This document shows positions 1 through 10,903 of a stretch of DNA of 64,000 nucleotides, piece after piece. The position numbers and the translations under genes are program-made. The notes under the pieces are model-generated. The model saw only the letters and a list, made by a program, of their open reading frames with translations. It was not told the DNA's origin and did not search any database. The stretch comes from Adineta vaga (Eukaryota > Rotifera): positions 3,286,001-3,350,000 of the forward strand of contig CP075492.1 of NCBI GenBank assembly GCA_021613535.1, written 5' to 3'. Each line of letters begins with the position of its first letter. The stretch's first letter is position 1.

Positions 1-370
1 GATCTACTTTATGTTCTGTTTATTAACCCACTTTGATAGCATTGAATTTGAACTATATAAACAAGTGAGTTAATCCGTATCTATCAAAATGTATCAAACA
101 AAAGAAAGATTTTTAACTAGATTTTGATGGTATAAAAATAGTAAAACAATGAATGATCTATGTCAATTTTAAAAGTATATCTTTATATTGCGCCATAAAG
201 AACAGACATGTTTGCATATTTCTTGTCGTATTTTTAGAAATAAAATGTTTTATTACTCTACTATCGACCAATAGAATTTTATGTCATAATAATTCATAGA
301 ATTCATGAGGTACGTCTCGCTACCTCCATCGTTTGTTTGCACAGAAACGAGCTACTAAAATTTCTGTTCT

Positions 371-1140
371 ATGGCTAGTGAAGTTCTTCATCTTCAAATT
401 GGCTCAAAAGGTATTGAAATTGGAAATTATTTCTGGGAATTATATTGTCTTGAACATAATTTATCTACCGATGGATGTTTACAAAATGATTTAAATTCAA
501 ATATTGATCCTCCTCAATGCTGTTTCTCTGAACGAAATGATTGTAATAAAAGAAATTATCGTCCATATACATCTTTTATTGACCATAATTCAACTACAAT
601 TGAGAAAGTGGAAAACAAGCAAAATGAACAACTTGTATAATGATAATCAATTTCTCGTATTAGTCAATTCTTCTGATTCAATTATGGATAAAATTCAACA
701 TGAAATAGAATCTTATGATAAATTTCAAGGTTTTATCTTTTCGCATTCTGCATATAAAGAATATGAAAATTTATCATCGAAACTTTTAATAAATCTTAAA
801 TCTGAATATTCAAATAAAATAATTTTATCAAATACAATAATCGGATCATATATTGATAATCATACTATATCGGATCTATTGAATTATGTTGATATTATTA
901 TATATATGGAATACAAATCTATTTTTAATATATGTAAACATCAATTAGAAATTGAAACACCAACTGATGTTAATATAAATAAATTTATTGCTTTGTGTTG
1001 GAGTAATATAACATGTTCAATGAGATTTGATGGATGCGTTTATTAAAAAATCTAAATGAATTTCAAACAAGATTAATATACCTATTCCTTCATTAAAACT
1101 AATTTCATCATATTTATCACCATTAATTCCATATAAATGT
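371..1140 (+). pseudogene. Degenerate alpha-tubulin copy
   Basis: The first frame (371-640) carries the alpha-tubulin N-terminal signature, including IGNYFWELYCLEHNL and a later FSE...FIDHN segment matching the family's FFSE...VFVDLEP stretch. Homology then continues in another frame (about 627-1046), with GFIFSHS, an NICKHQLEIETPT segment like the ICRRNLDIERPT helix, and SITCSMRFDG-like residues. After a stop it continues again (about 1055-1132) as LNEFQTRLI and then PIPSLKLISSYLSPLIP in a further frame. The glycine-rich nucleotide-binding loop expected after FHS is absent (AYKEYEN instead), so GTP binding is unlikely. No introns are visible. Homology ends about 30 bp before a C-rich telomere-like motif at 1169. 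I read it as a truncated, frameshifted tubulin pseudogene; a much-diverged functional paralogue is very unlikely. Confidence 0.85.
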
Positions 1141-1168
1141 AGTCAAAAGAATGATCATCAGCCTTAAA

Positions 1169-1183
1169 CTCACCCGCACCCAC
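1169..1183. repeat. C-rich telomere-like motif (solo arm)
   Basis: The sequence CTCACCCGCACCCAC matches the C-strand arm of the recurrent motif family described at 5100 and 49414. No G-rich partner arm is visible nearby. It lies directly downstream of the last recognisable alpha-tubulin homology. Confidence 0.5.
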
Positions 1184-1366
1184 TTTGTTTTATATTGATA
1201 TTGAAAGAAAACTAGCGACATCAACTTAGATCGTTATTAGTGGATAGAAAAAGAAAAGAATAAGATATAACTAACATTCTATTTCTTTGTCCATATTCGT
1301 TGATATTTCTGTGTGATTTTTTTAATCATTTGTTGTAATATATAACAAAGGCAAAAAGAATTCATT

Positions 1367-2362
1367 ATGGCATCGTTTGATAGTTCGTCGATTGTTTATC
1401 GTTCTGTAGAAAAACACGAACAAAAGAAGGCATTAAATTTATGGTGTCCTATTTTTAATAATCATGTTGATTTAGAGGAACGCTACTTTTTACAGAATGC
1501 CTCACCACGTTATCAAGAAGGTGATACTCTGGGTGCTTGGTACAATGATGAATTAGTCAGTACAATACATATTCGACGATTTATATTACAATCAAGTGAA
1601 GACAATAAAGAATATTTATGTGCAGGTATCACCAATGTAGCTACTAGAATGGAATATCGAAGACACGGTCTATCTCGACATTTATTACAAATAGTTGTTG
1701 ATAAATTGGAGAAAAGTAATGAATTCGATATTTCAATATTAGGTACGAATAAGCCGAACCATTATGCATCTTTTGGATGGGAACAAGTACCTCAACCAAT
1801 TCGTATTATGATCGATTGGAAACTTCATACTTCATTGAATGAAATTATTCAATGGCGTTTAGCATCGGATCTTTCACATCAAGATATTGAACTTATGTTC
1901 AAGATTCATTCAGAAAATCCACGTTTCTATCAAATGAAACGATCTCCATCTACAGTATTTCATCATTGGGTCAAAGCGAGATGGAAAAATAATGCAGCTA
2001 TTGTCTGTTTATATGAACATGAACAAACTCAAGGCTATGTAGTGATTAGTAAACCTGATCGTGAACAAGATATATGCGTGTTAGAATGACGAGCATCTAA
2101 TCTAATTCTCGATCAAAAACTTTTATCTGTGGCAGCAACAGAAATTCGACAACGTTATGGATCAACAAAACCTATTCGTCTGTTTACATTACCACAACAT
2201 ATGACAGTTGATGAGTTAACTGAATGGGCTGGTCCTGTTCAGATTGATACGAATTATGAAATAATGGCGTGTAACATTCGACTATCTATTGATATCTATA
2301 AAAAGATCAGAATTTGTTTTTCTGATGGTCGTGCTGTTTTTTGGGCAGGTGATTATTTTTAA
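1367..2362 (+). pseudogene. GNAT-family N-acetyltransferase with one in-frame stop
   Basis: The frame opens at ATG 1367 and runs to TGA at 2087-2089. The same frame then continues without interruption to TAA at 2360-2362, giving about 330 residues in all. The N-terminal half looks like a GNAT fold: an acceptor-side segment, a beta strand with CAGITNVAT, then YRRHGLSRHLLQIVV, which resembles the acetyl-CoA loop (R/Q-x-x-G-x-G/A) and its helix. LGTNKPNHYASFGWE is typical of Eis-like or enhanced-survival acetyltransferases, and the long C-terminal half would fit their two-domain layout. The role is presumably acetyl-CoA-dependent N-acylation of an unknown substrate. No GT/AG pair removes the TGA, so it is a nonsense mutation, a read error, or readthrough. 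The coding style on both sides of the stop is identical, so any loss would be recent. Confidence 0.7.
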
Positions 2363-4008
2363 TAAGTTGGAAATAAAATGAATACTGATGAGAATAAAAC
2401 GAACTTTTCTATAATCTAAATCAAGTCGAAATGACATTTAGTTCACATCTAAACTTTGCTCTTTTTTTATTCTTCACAATCTTCTACATCATCTTTGTAA
2501 TGATATTCCACGAAGAATTCGAAATGATCCATCACATTGTATAGTACTCTTAGTCTATTGAATTTAATTGAATCTATGTAAAATTTATCGTTAATCATGC
2601 CACCACTATTGTATCAACTTACTCAAGATGGAGAAGATAACCTTACGGTATAATCTCTTGTAAGTATAACATCTTTTGAGAAGATTGAATTTGATTATCA
2701 ATATTTGTTTTATTTTATTATATTGAATGATAATTAGTGAATCAGAAAGACTTTTCATTGACACAAGTGTAAAAATCTATTATACCTAACACAATACATT
2801 CATATCTAAGATTGAAAGTTTTGTGTTTTACTTTAATTAAAGTAATTTCTATTACAAAAGTCTATACTCCATCCTTCTTCAATCACCGAAAAATAATGGA
2901 TACAGAAAAAAAGATCAATTTCTGCTCATTGTCTTTTAATGAAACACGTAAAAGTTTGTTATTTCAATAAATTTCCTCGTGATAAAATTCATTGATGCGT
3001 TTCACATATGCTCGAAATTGCAGACTTTCATTGAGTGCTACATCACAGTTTGAAAATTTGACTTGGTCGGACGAACTTTTGTATTTGAACCCATAGTATT
3101 TAACTGCTGTATAATCCTTTTTCTTTCAGAAAATGTCCCGTACGATTCACATATCAGTAAGGTATGCCGGTAGTGCATCGTGGAGAGAATATGATTACAA
3201 CCCATTGAAAAATTGTGTATAAGAAAAACTCGATTTATTCAAACATATTTCAATACTATTTGGGATGAAAATTTTTTGATAACTTTTATAATTTAGTATA
3301 AAACTCACAATATTATCTGTCTGAAAAAACATTTTGACATCTGCTCTCATCTAAGTAGTATAGAAAGAAAAAATGATAATCCTCTTATCAATGATTTATA
3401 AAAGAGATTTCAAAATCTTTTCTTCAGGTGCGATGTCACCGAACATTTCAATTAGGCCTTGAATTTGAACTGCATAGACATTCTTTCAACCTGTGACTTC
3501 AAAAATATAACTATATCCTATATAAAAAAAATAAGAAGTATAGATGTTTTTTCTTGACAAAAGAGACAAATTAACAGAAAAATCAGCGGTATTGTCCATG
3601 TTTATTACAAGTGTTATTAATTCATTTTTCATTCGAACAAGTATAATCATTCTCATAATGCTATGACAGAAAATATATGCTCTATGACTTCTCAAAGGAA
3701 AAGGCTTGGATATGTTAGTCAGTATAAATCTATATAGATACTGATGTAAAACACAGTATGATATTCAACTGCTGTAAGATTATTCTAAAATCATGATTTA
3801 TTACTTAATAAATTTAGCATCAAGAAAATATGACTTTATAATAGATGTTATTTATCACAAGGATTTATATGTCAACAGTGAGTTAATCGGATTAAATATA
3901 TGTGAACAAACAATGTTTATTGAACAGATCTAGTCATATAGTTAATCTTTTTCACATATTTCATCCTTTTTTTTTACTTCATATAGACATCATTCAGTCG
4001 GTAGGAAA
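2363..4008. other. Gene-poor interval with one short unidentified minus-strand open stretch
   Basis: No recognisable gene. On the minus strand about 2964-3118 reads openly as DYTAVKYYGFKY...ALNESLQFRAYVKRINEFY and ends in a stop (2964-2966). The composition is protein-like but I could not assign a family; it may be an exon or a remnant. The minus-strand frame at 3486-3695 has no recognisable features and is probably chance. Confidence 0.35.
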
Positions 4009-5019
4009 ATGTCATCATCGTCGGATGCAAATCTCATTGCTTTGTTAAATAATATTTCTATTCAATTGAATCGTTATTTAGCAATTTCAATCTTATTCTT
4101 TGGTGTTATTGGTAATATTCTCAATACACTTGTTCTCTTACAACGACCTCTTCGTTCAAATCCTTGTGCATGGTGTTTTCTCGTTTCATCAATTGCCTAT
4201 CTCATTAGTATTTTTTGTGGTCTTGGTCCACGAATTTCATCTACTTGGAACGCTGAAATTACAGATACAAATCAAATTCTTTGTAAACTTCGTATTTTTA
4301 TCTATTTCACTTCAACAACGATTGCATTTTGGCATATCTTACTGGCTACGATCGATCGATGGCTTTCTTCAAACGTCAATGTTAATCGTCGACAAAAAAG
4401 TACATTAAAAAATGCACAACGTAACACGATTATCGTAATCATTCTATCAGTTCTTATTGAAATACAACAGATCTTTTGCTACGAAGCCAATCTTACTAAT
4501 ACGCCACTTAAATGTTATTCAAAGACAGTTACATGTGGCATTATATCAGACATATTCTTTGCTTTTGTTACTGTTCTTTTTCCATTATCATTGATGTTCA
4601 TCTTTAGTTTATTGATCATCTCAAACGTTCGTCAAACAAAAGCTCGTTTACAACCAATACACGATAGTCGTATTGATCAAAATACATCAATTGATAATAA
4701 TAATAATCGTTTGAATCAACAAAAGAAAACAGATCGTCAATTATTATTTATGCTTCTTCCTCAAATTTTACTCATTCTTGTATTTACTCTTCCGTTTGCT
4801 TTATCTAAACTTTACGCAACAATAACTCGAAATATAGTGAAATCAACATTACAAAATACAATTGAAAACTTCATATTTGGTATATTTCTTCTTTTTTTAA
4901 ACATCGCTTCTGGTATGCCATTTTATATTTACACATTGAGTGGAAGAAGTGTATTTCGAAAAGCTCTATTGGATTTGATGAAAACATTTAATCAAAAAAT
5001 ATGTTGTCGTTGTCACTAA
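4009..5019 (+). CDS. Class A-like seven-transmembrane receptor, single exon
   Basis: A 336-residue protein with seven hydrophobic segments. TM1 holds FGVIGNILNTLVLL with the conserved GN. TM3 ends in LLATIDRW, a DRW version of the E/DRY motif. TM5 (IFFAFVTVLFPLSLMFIFSLL) is followed by a charged third intracellular loop with a short Asn run. TM6 contains LLPQILLILVFTLPFA, and TM7 is GMPFYIYTLSGR in place of NPxxY, followed by a basic, Cys-rich tail (ICCRCH). Cysteines in the first and second extracellular loops could form the usual disulphide. It is most likely a G-protein-coupled receptor with an unknown ligand, of the divergent intronless type that is expanded in rotifers and other lophotrochozoans. 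The frame is intact. Two similar receptors lie at 18304 (minus) and 38169 (plus), so this looks like a dispersed family. Confidence 0.85.
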   Translation: MSSSSDANLIALLNNISIQLNRYLAISILFFGVIGNILNTLVLLQRPLRSNPCAWCFLVSSIAYLISIFCGLGPRISSTWNAEITDTNQILCKLRIFIYFTSTTIAFWHILLATIDRWLSSNVNVNRRQKSTLKNAQRNTIIVIILSVLIEIQQIFCYEANLTNTPLKCYSKTVTCGIISDIFFAFVTVLFPLSLMFIFSLLIISNVRQTKARLQPIHDSRIDQNTSIDNNNNRLNQQKKTDRQLLFMLLPQILLILVFTLPFALSKLYATITRNIVKSTLQNTIENFIFGIFLLFLNIASGMPFYIYTLSGRSVFRKALLDLMKTFNQKICCRCH

Positions 5020-5099
5020 TTTTTCTAAATTCACCAATAAAAAGATTATTATAGTACTAAATTGTTTTTTTTCAGTAGTAAAATAATATCCAATACAAA

Positions 5100-5164
5100 A
5101 TCTTGAGGGTGCCGATGTAAGTTGAGTTGAATATGAATTGATCATTCATCCTGACCCTCAAGAT
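5100..5164. repeat. Short inverted-repeat element, family type copy
   Basis: A 65 bp unit begins ATCTTGAGGGT (5100-5110) and ends ACCCTCAAGAT (5154-5164), a perfect 11 bp terminal inverted repeat around about 43 bp. The same ends occur at 15549-16370 and 49414-49480. No clear target-site duplication is visible. The flanking minus-strand LRR remnant ends exactly at its right end. Confidence 0.6.
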
Positions 5165-5400
5165 AAATCTTCTAATGATTGATTAATTTTCAACGATTGA
5201 TAAAAGTTCGAAACTATACTGTAAGGAGACGTTAAGTGTTTCAAAACGAAGTCTTCCCATTGTCTTGTTCATCACTAAAGCTTTTACAATATATTCCATT
5301 AAAGCGTCATCGCAACCATAATGAGATACAATACCGATAGGGTTCGATTGATTTTCAACATATCTCCGATCACTCTGATGCATCTTCGTTCAGATCTTCC
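5165..5400 (-). pseudogene. Fragment of an RI-type leucine-rich-repeat gene
   Basis: On the minus strand, one frame reads IGDMLKINRTLSVLYL. After a frameshift near 5335 the next reads CDDALMEYIVKALVMNKTMGRLRFE, and finally LKINQSLEDLS. This follows the pattern of RI-type LRRs (L..AL..N.TL..L.L..N.IGD.GA), as in the large array at 54610-61080. The last codons run straight into the inverted-repeat element at 5164, where a TGA inside the element ends the frame. It is a short, frameshifted remnant, not a working gene. Confidence 0.45.
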
Positions 5401-7164
5401 CGTTGTGGTAGAAAAATATCTAATCTGACAATGCCAACTGAATTTGTCTGAAGATTTATCACATGCAATTAAAGGATGACTTCCGTTGCGATCATATGAC
5501 TATAATCAGCATGGAATGCTTTAAAACTGTCGTTATCAATTTGAATTCGAATTCGTGAACAAGTCCATGTACATGTTATATATAGTTTTCTCTTTAAACT
5601 CGTTCGAGTTTTGTTCTCAATTTTTTCGTATTCGCTTGCTATTACAACAAATGGACATGTGAAACTATGTTTTGGTATTTCTTTATAGATAAACATTGCT
5701 TGATCATGATTACATCACCAGAAGTTAGTTTTTGTCAGAAATACTTGCTATTGAATTAGTTATTATATATTTGGATCGACTACGATAATGATCTTCTATG
5801 GAAAAGATTAGAAAACGGCATATACATGATTATTTATGTTTGTTATATGACTATGTTTTCACACGATTGGGTGTAAATTCTGTATCCCATTTTAAGAGAA
5901 TTAGTATCTTTCAAGATATATAAATATGATGTTTGAGGATTCATTTCGATTAATCTATCGTTTATTTCAAGCATATTTGAAGAAACCAATACGATATAAC
6001 ATGCAAACAATATTATTTTCAGTTATTTTTTGTATTATTCGTTTGTTTCTGAACATAGTGAGGAAGATATTGGTACACGTGCAAGACAAATAAGGTCAAG
6101 ACGCCAATGTGTCTACGTGATTATGATGGACGTCGTTTTTGTCGTCATTTATTCAATTAATTTCACTTAAAATATTCAATTATTCATTCATATTTTGTTT
6201 CTTTAAAATAAATATTCAAAACACATCACATGTCACTTGTTCATAGCCTATATGATCGCTTTCTTAGTCACCAAATGTCATTAACTGCTTGATTATTCTA
6301 TTAAATAAATAAATCGATCATATTAGATAAATCGTTGTTGTTGAAGATCTCCTTCTCTATTCTCATTACACTCGAGTACATAATCTTCGCCGAATGCGAA
6401 GTAGGATGTGTATTAGCGTCAGTAGATGACTCCACATGAAATTAACTTTGGATTGCTTTTCATCTGTATTCTACTAATTATTTTCTAACTAAGTAAGTCA
6501 TTTTATCAATGAGTTAATTAAACAGTATATTCTGTATATCTAATACGATAGAACTAGACAACTCCCCCAGATGACTAATTTCTTCGTCAATTCTATGTGA
6601 AACTTTGATAAATTTGGCATCGAAAATGAATCTGATAGATAGTAATCTTCTTAAATCAACATCTTTTTGATTTTTCTTTCGATCACAAAGATCGGTTAAA
6701 GATTCAAATACATTCATCTTCGTAATAATATTAGTTTATATCCTTTTCTTTATTCTATACACGTGGAAAAAAAGTAATAGTGCGTTGTTAAAAATATACA
6801 ATCGGTATACTTTTTTATTTTTAGGTCAATGCAAATATTATGCTCCGCAAGCAAGCATCATAAATGAAAGTAAGGTATAAAAATTTTCTAGTTTGTTTAC
6901 GATAATATTGCTTTTTCATACAAAGAAAACATCAGTCATTCTTTTAATATACATTTTCGTACTCATTCACTTACTATAAAGATATAATAATATCATAATA
7001 TCGGATCCAATCGGATGAGATATACGTATTATTTTCAACTCAGATCTGCATTCCCATTCATTGCTTTTCACTGTGCACCCGCACTTTTCAAACAACAATA
7101 TCGATCATATTCGTAACTGAACTCATATTCTTCATTTATTTTAGTCACAAAATCACTATAACAG
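5401..7164. other. Interval without an assignable gene
   Basis: Short minus-strand open frames at 5469-5696 and 6514-6717 and a plus-strand stretch near 6090-6160 (CLRDYDGRRFCRHLFN then stop) show no recognisable family. A weak motif, GTGCACCCGCAC, lies at 7073-7084. Otherwise I see only AT-rich DNA. Confidence 0.3.
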
Positions 7165-9774
7165 ATGAACATATTAATAGAGAACGATAATCCACCCTTC
7201 ATTAGAGTCTCCAGGACAGGTCTTTTACTGTCGTATGTTACATTATTGTCTTAAGACTGTGAACACATTAAGGTTACTGGAGTTTCATCTTATTAGGAAA
7301 TCGTTTCCATTTTCAGTCTTATACTGTTTACTCTTTATGATCGGTTTGATCGTAGGAATTGTTGTGATACTTAGTTTAATTCCTACGTATTTATCAACAA
7401 AAAATTTAGCTGGTATTAACACTAATTCATGTAAATCTGTCATCGTCTTTTTTCATTAGTGTAATTTAGACATAAAGCAATTTATTTTAGTTACCGTTTC
7501 ATTGGCTATCATCTATAAGACTAGTTTTAAAAGTATCGATTCATCATCGATTCCAAATCAAAATCTTTTAGTCATGAATATATATTGCTCTTTTGTTTTT
7601 ATTGTTGTAGTTGATGAAAGAATATCCACTAACATATGTCAATGTTTTCAACATGAAATTTATTTCAACGTCTTTAATGAGTTTTGGTAAAACACGACGA
7701 GAGACTGCGTAAGAATATGTTCAATGTTATCGAAGTAGATATTTTATGGGTACTTTTGCTTTGTAGATCAACGAACGATCCATGCATTATTGATTCAAGT
7801 ACAGCAAATGATTTAATGTCTATGAATGTTTTGATCGAATATCGATCTTCATGTCATCCGATTTTTTGTCAAAAGAAGTTTAACGAAACAGTTGAACGTA
7901 TCATGGAAACTCTAAAATTGAATATAACTTTACCCGTTACATTGACTAATAGTTCAATAGTTACTGTTCAATTAGTCTTCTGCTCATTTGCTCATATTCA
8001 ATCAGGTGAATAATGAACTTGAAAGATATTTGAAAAGGAAAGAGTAAAATTGTAACCTTCGAAAACTATAGGTTTCTAATTTAGTACTGGTAGAAAACCG
8101 TTCTCTGTAAATAAGTCAATCAAATGTGAACAGCAAGAATTCAGTTGATACGATAAATCGATGTAGTAGTTACTTAAAGAATTCTTTACTTCTGAATCCT
8201 ATTGGATGAACAGTGTTAGTTTCTAACTGTTGTTAATAGGTCTAAAATTGTAGGTTTAGCAATAGTTAATTTTTGCATGTCACTGTATGTTTCTATGAGA
8301 AGAATGTTATGCTTTGTTAAATGGCCAAATATTCAATTGAAATACATTTTATTTAAGAGACAACAGCTACAAAAACCACTACGACAACTACCACTACCAC
8401 TACTACTACTCCAAGTACGTAAATAGTTTTCACTATAGCTAGCAAAACATAATGTTTGAAGATTGTTGATAGAAATAATTATATTTCAATGTTGTTCTTC
8501 TCAAGAAAAAAGCTTTTCAGTACATTTTCTTTGCGACTAAAATATGGAACTTCTATAGTCTATTTTTGATGATATAGTCTGTTTGTAATGTGATCGTATT
8601 GATAAAGGAGTTTTTTTTTCCAATAGGGATCTATCTGTAATAAAGAAATACAAACAGATTTGTATATTTGATATGTATAGTTAGGATCTTTTGTATTGAA
8701 TGAAATGTTTAATTCATTTGTCTTCCTCTTAGTTTTTCAACCAATGGTTGCATACACAACTGGTGCAAACTCTGGACCATATGGTATAAGCTCTGGCTAT
8801 TTCGATGCTGATTCTTTCAAAGATCTTATTGTAGTCAACAAAAAGAGTGGAAATGTAGTCTTTCTTTCTGGAAAAACTGGTGGAACTTTCAATTCACCAG
8901 TATCGATTCTAAATAGTCTATCAACTCCTTATGATGTTACCGCTGGTTATTTCGATAGTAATTCTTACTTAGATATTGTCGTTTCCAGTCATAATGATAA
9001 AAAGCTAAAAATTTTACTCGGCAATAGTGATGGAACTTTTCAATTGCCGACAGATTACGCTATTGATTTTCCAACGTCTACCGCAATTGGTGATTTTGAT
9101 GGTGATGGTGACAGTAAAGTAGACCTTGTAGCTACTGCCTTTTTTCAGCGACAGTGTGCGTTTTGAAAGGCAACGGCAATGGAGGCTTTGGAACGCCACA
9201 GCCTTATTCGATTGATACAAAACCATTTTGGTTCACAATTAATGATTTCAACAACGATGGTAAAAAAGATATTGCAATTGCCAACTCAGCTCCGGGCAAC
9301 GTAAATGTTCTTCTCGGCCAGAACAGTGGGACGTTTGAACCAGTTACAGCATACAACATCGGTACCAATACAAATTCAATTGCAAGTGGCGATTTTAATG
9401 TCGATAAGAATGTGGATCTTGCAACCATTGCTTATAATCCTCCTGATGTGAGCGTACTAAACGGCGATGGAACTGGACATTTCGCAACACCTGTGTATTA
9501 TCCAACAGATGAGGACTCTAATCCTCATTCGATTGCTGTCGGTGATTTCAATCGTGATGGTGCATTAGACCTTGTCGTTGCCAACTTTAGTACTGATGAG
9601 CTAGTTCTTCTTATTGGCCGTGGTGATGGGACTTTCACATCTCAGAAATCGTGTAAAACTGGCCTCGGCCCATTTACGATGATTGTCGACGACTTAAACA
9701 ACGATAATAAACCGGATCTTATCGTTACTAATTCTGAGGACATTACTGTGGGAATTTTTTTAAATATTTTCTAA
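7165..9774 (+). CDS. Type II membrane protein with Thr-rich stalk and FG-GAP/VCBS propeller (one frameshift)
   Basis: The proposed model starts at ATG 7165, with exon 1 at 7165-7219 (MNILIENDNPP...) and exon 2 at 7317-7430, which encodes one membrane segment (LLFMIGLIVGIVVILSLIPTYLS). Further exons lie around 7600-8010, with paired Cys and N-glycosylation sequons. A Thr-rich stalk exon follows (about 8358-8418, TTATKTTTTT...), then a terminal exon from 8733. That exon encodes repeated blades of the form GDFNxDGxxDLVVAN...VLLGxGDGTF, typical FG-GAP/VCBS repeats of integrin-alpha-like propellers with calcium-binding Asp/Asn loops. The product should be an extracellular propeller on a stalk. One base is missing in the T-run near 9140-9145: the frame before it stops at 9164-9166, while the correct frame resumes with VCVLKGNGNGGFG. 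This is pseudogene decay or a homopolymer error. Middle exon boundaries are tentative. Confidence 0.65.
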
Positions 9775-10903
9775 ACTTATACAACGCGCTCGTTCATTCG
9801 AACTGCACATTCTCTGTTATTCAGTATGGCTACTCATGGATTTTAACATTCAAAACACTTTTGTTTCATCAATCTATTTTATTGAGTTGACAGTGGTTGT
9901 AAGAGCCTTGAATCTAGATTCATATCCTCAAGATTATTTTGATCATACTTGTAAAGTCCATAAAGATTTTTTTCGATTGATAACAGAGAAGTGAAAACCG
10001 GTTGGTTCTCTTATAAAAAAATAATAATAGTTTGAAAAAATATAATAGAACGCCCAGTTGTATTCTTCTAGAGAAATCTGTGACCATATTCTATAATATC
10101 AATGAAAAAAACTACTATCAACGTCATGACCTAATTACTATTTTCATCGTCCTTTTTTGTGACCCCAATTAGTAAAAAGTGCATTCGTCATTATTATCAT
10201 TGTTATTTACGCTAGCAATATGGTACTTTTCAAAAAGAAGAACAGATGGTATTGATGGATTTTTTTGAAAAAAAATGTCCTTATTCAACTTTTCGCCCTT
10301 TTATTCAATCAAAGATATGCATTCATAAATCCATATCAACGATAAGAAATAGATGGCTTCTTTTTATTAATTAGTTAAATTTTTATAATAATTTCCAAAA
10401 TCCCTTCAAATGGACTATACATTTTCAATGCGTTTACATACCCGTTCTTCTTCTATCTGTAGTCTACAGAAACAAATCTGTACAAGCATATAAACTTTTT
10501 TTTTTCTAACTAAAGCATATGCTTCTCATTATCTGTGTGGATTGTTGTTTACGCGTCTTTTCATTCAAATTGCTCAATAGCATTTTTATAAGAGTATCAA
10601 ATAGATTGTTAATAAAGAACAACTAAAAATCTCAGATAATTATAACAAAGCCAACTGTGACCATTTTGTTCTTTCAAAAGTATGATAAACATTATATTCT
10701 ATTCAGAATCTGGGTTAATGACGAATGCACTTTTACTTAATAGTATGTGTTAAGAACACAATATGATACAATAATTTCTTTTATTATAAGTTAAAAAAAA
10801 TATTGATGACGACAGCACATTTAAAACAGCCCGCATATAAAAATGAGAGAGATTCGAAAAGCATTCACAATATTTTCCATTTTTGATCGCTTCCAAACCA
10901 AAA
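9775..10903. other. Intergenic, nothing recognised
   Basis: AT-rich sequence with many poly-A/T runs. I see no coding homology or repeat element. The region just upstream of 10904 should hold the promoter of the secreted-protein gene, but no convincing TATA or initiator element can be singled out. Confidence 0.4.

Noticed and set aside
3486-3695. Minus-strand 69-residue frame
   Set aside because: No start context, family features or splice partners; likely chance.
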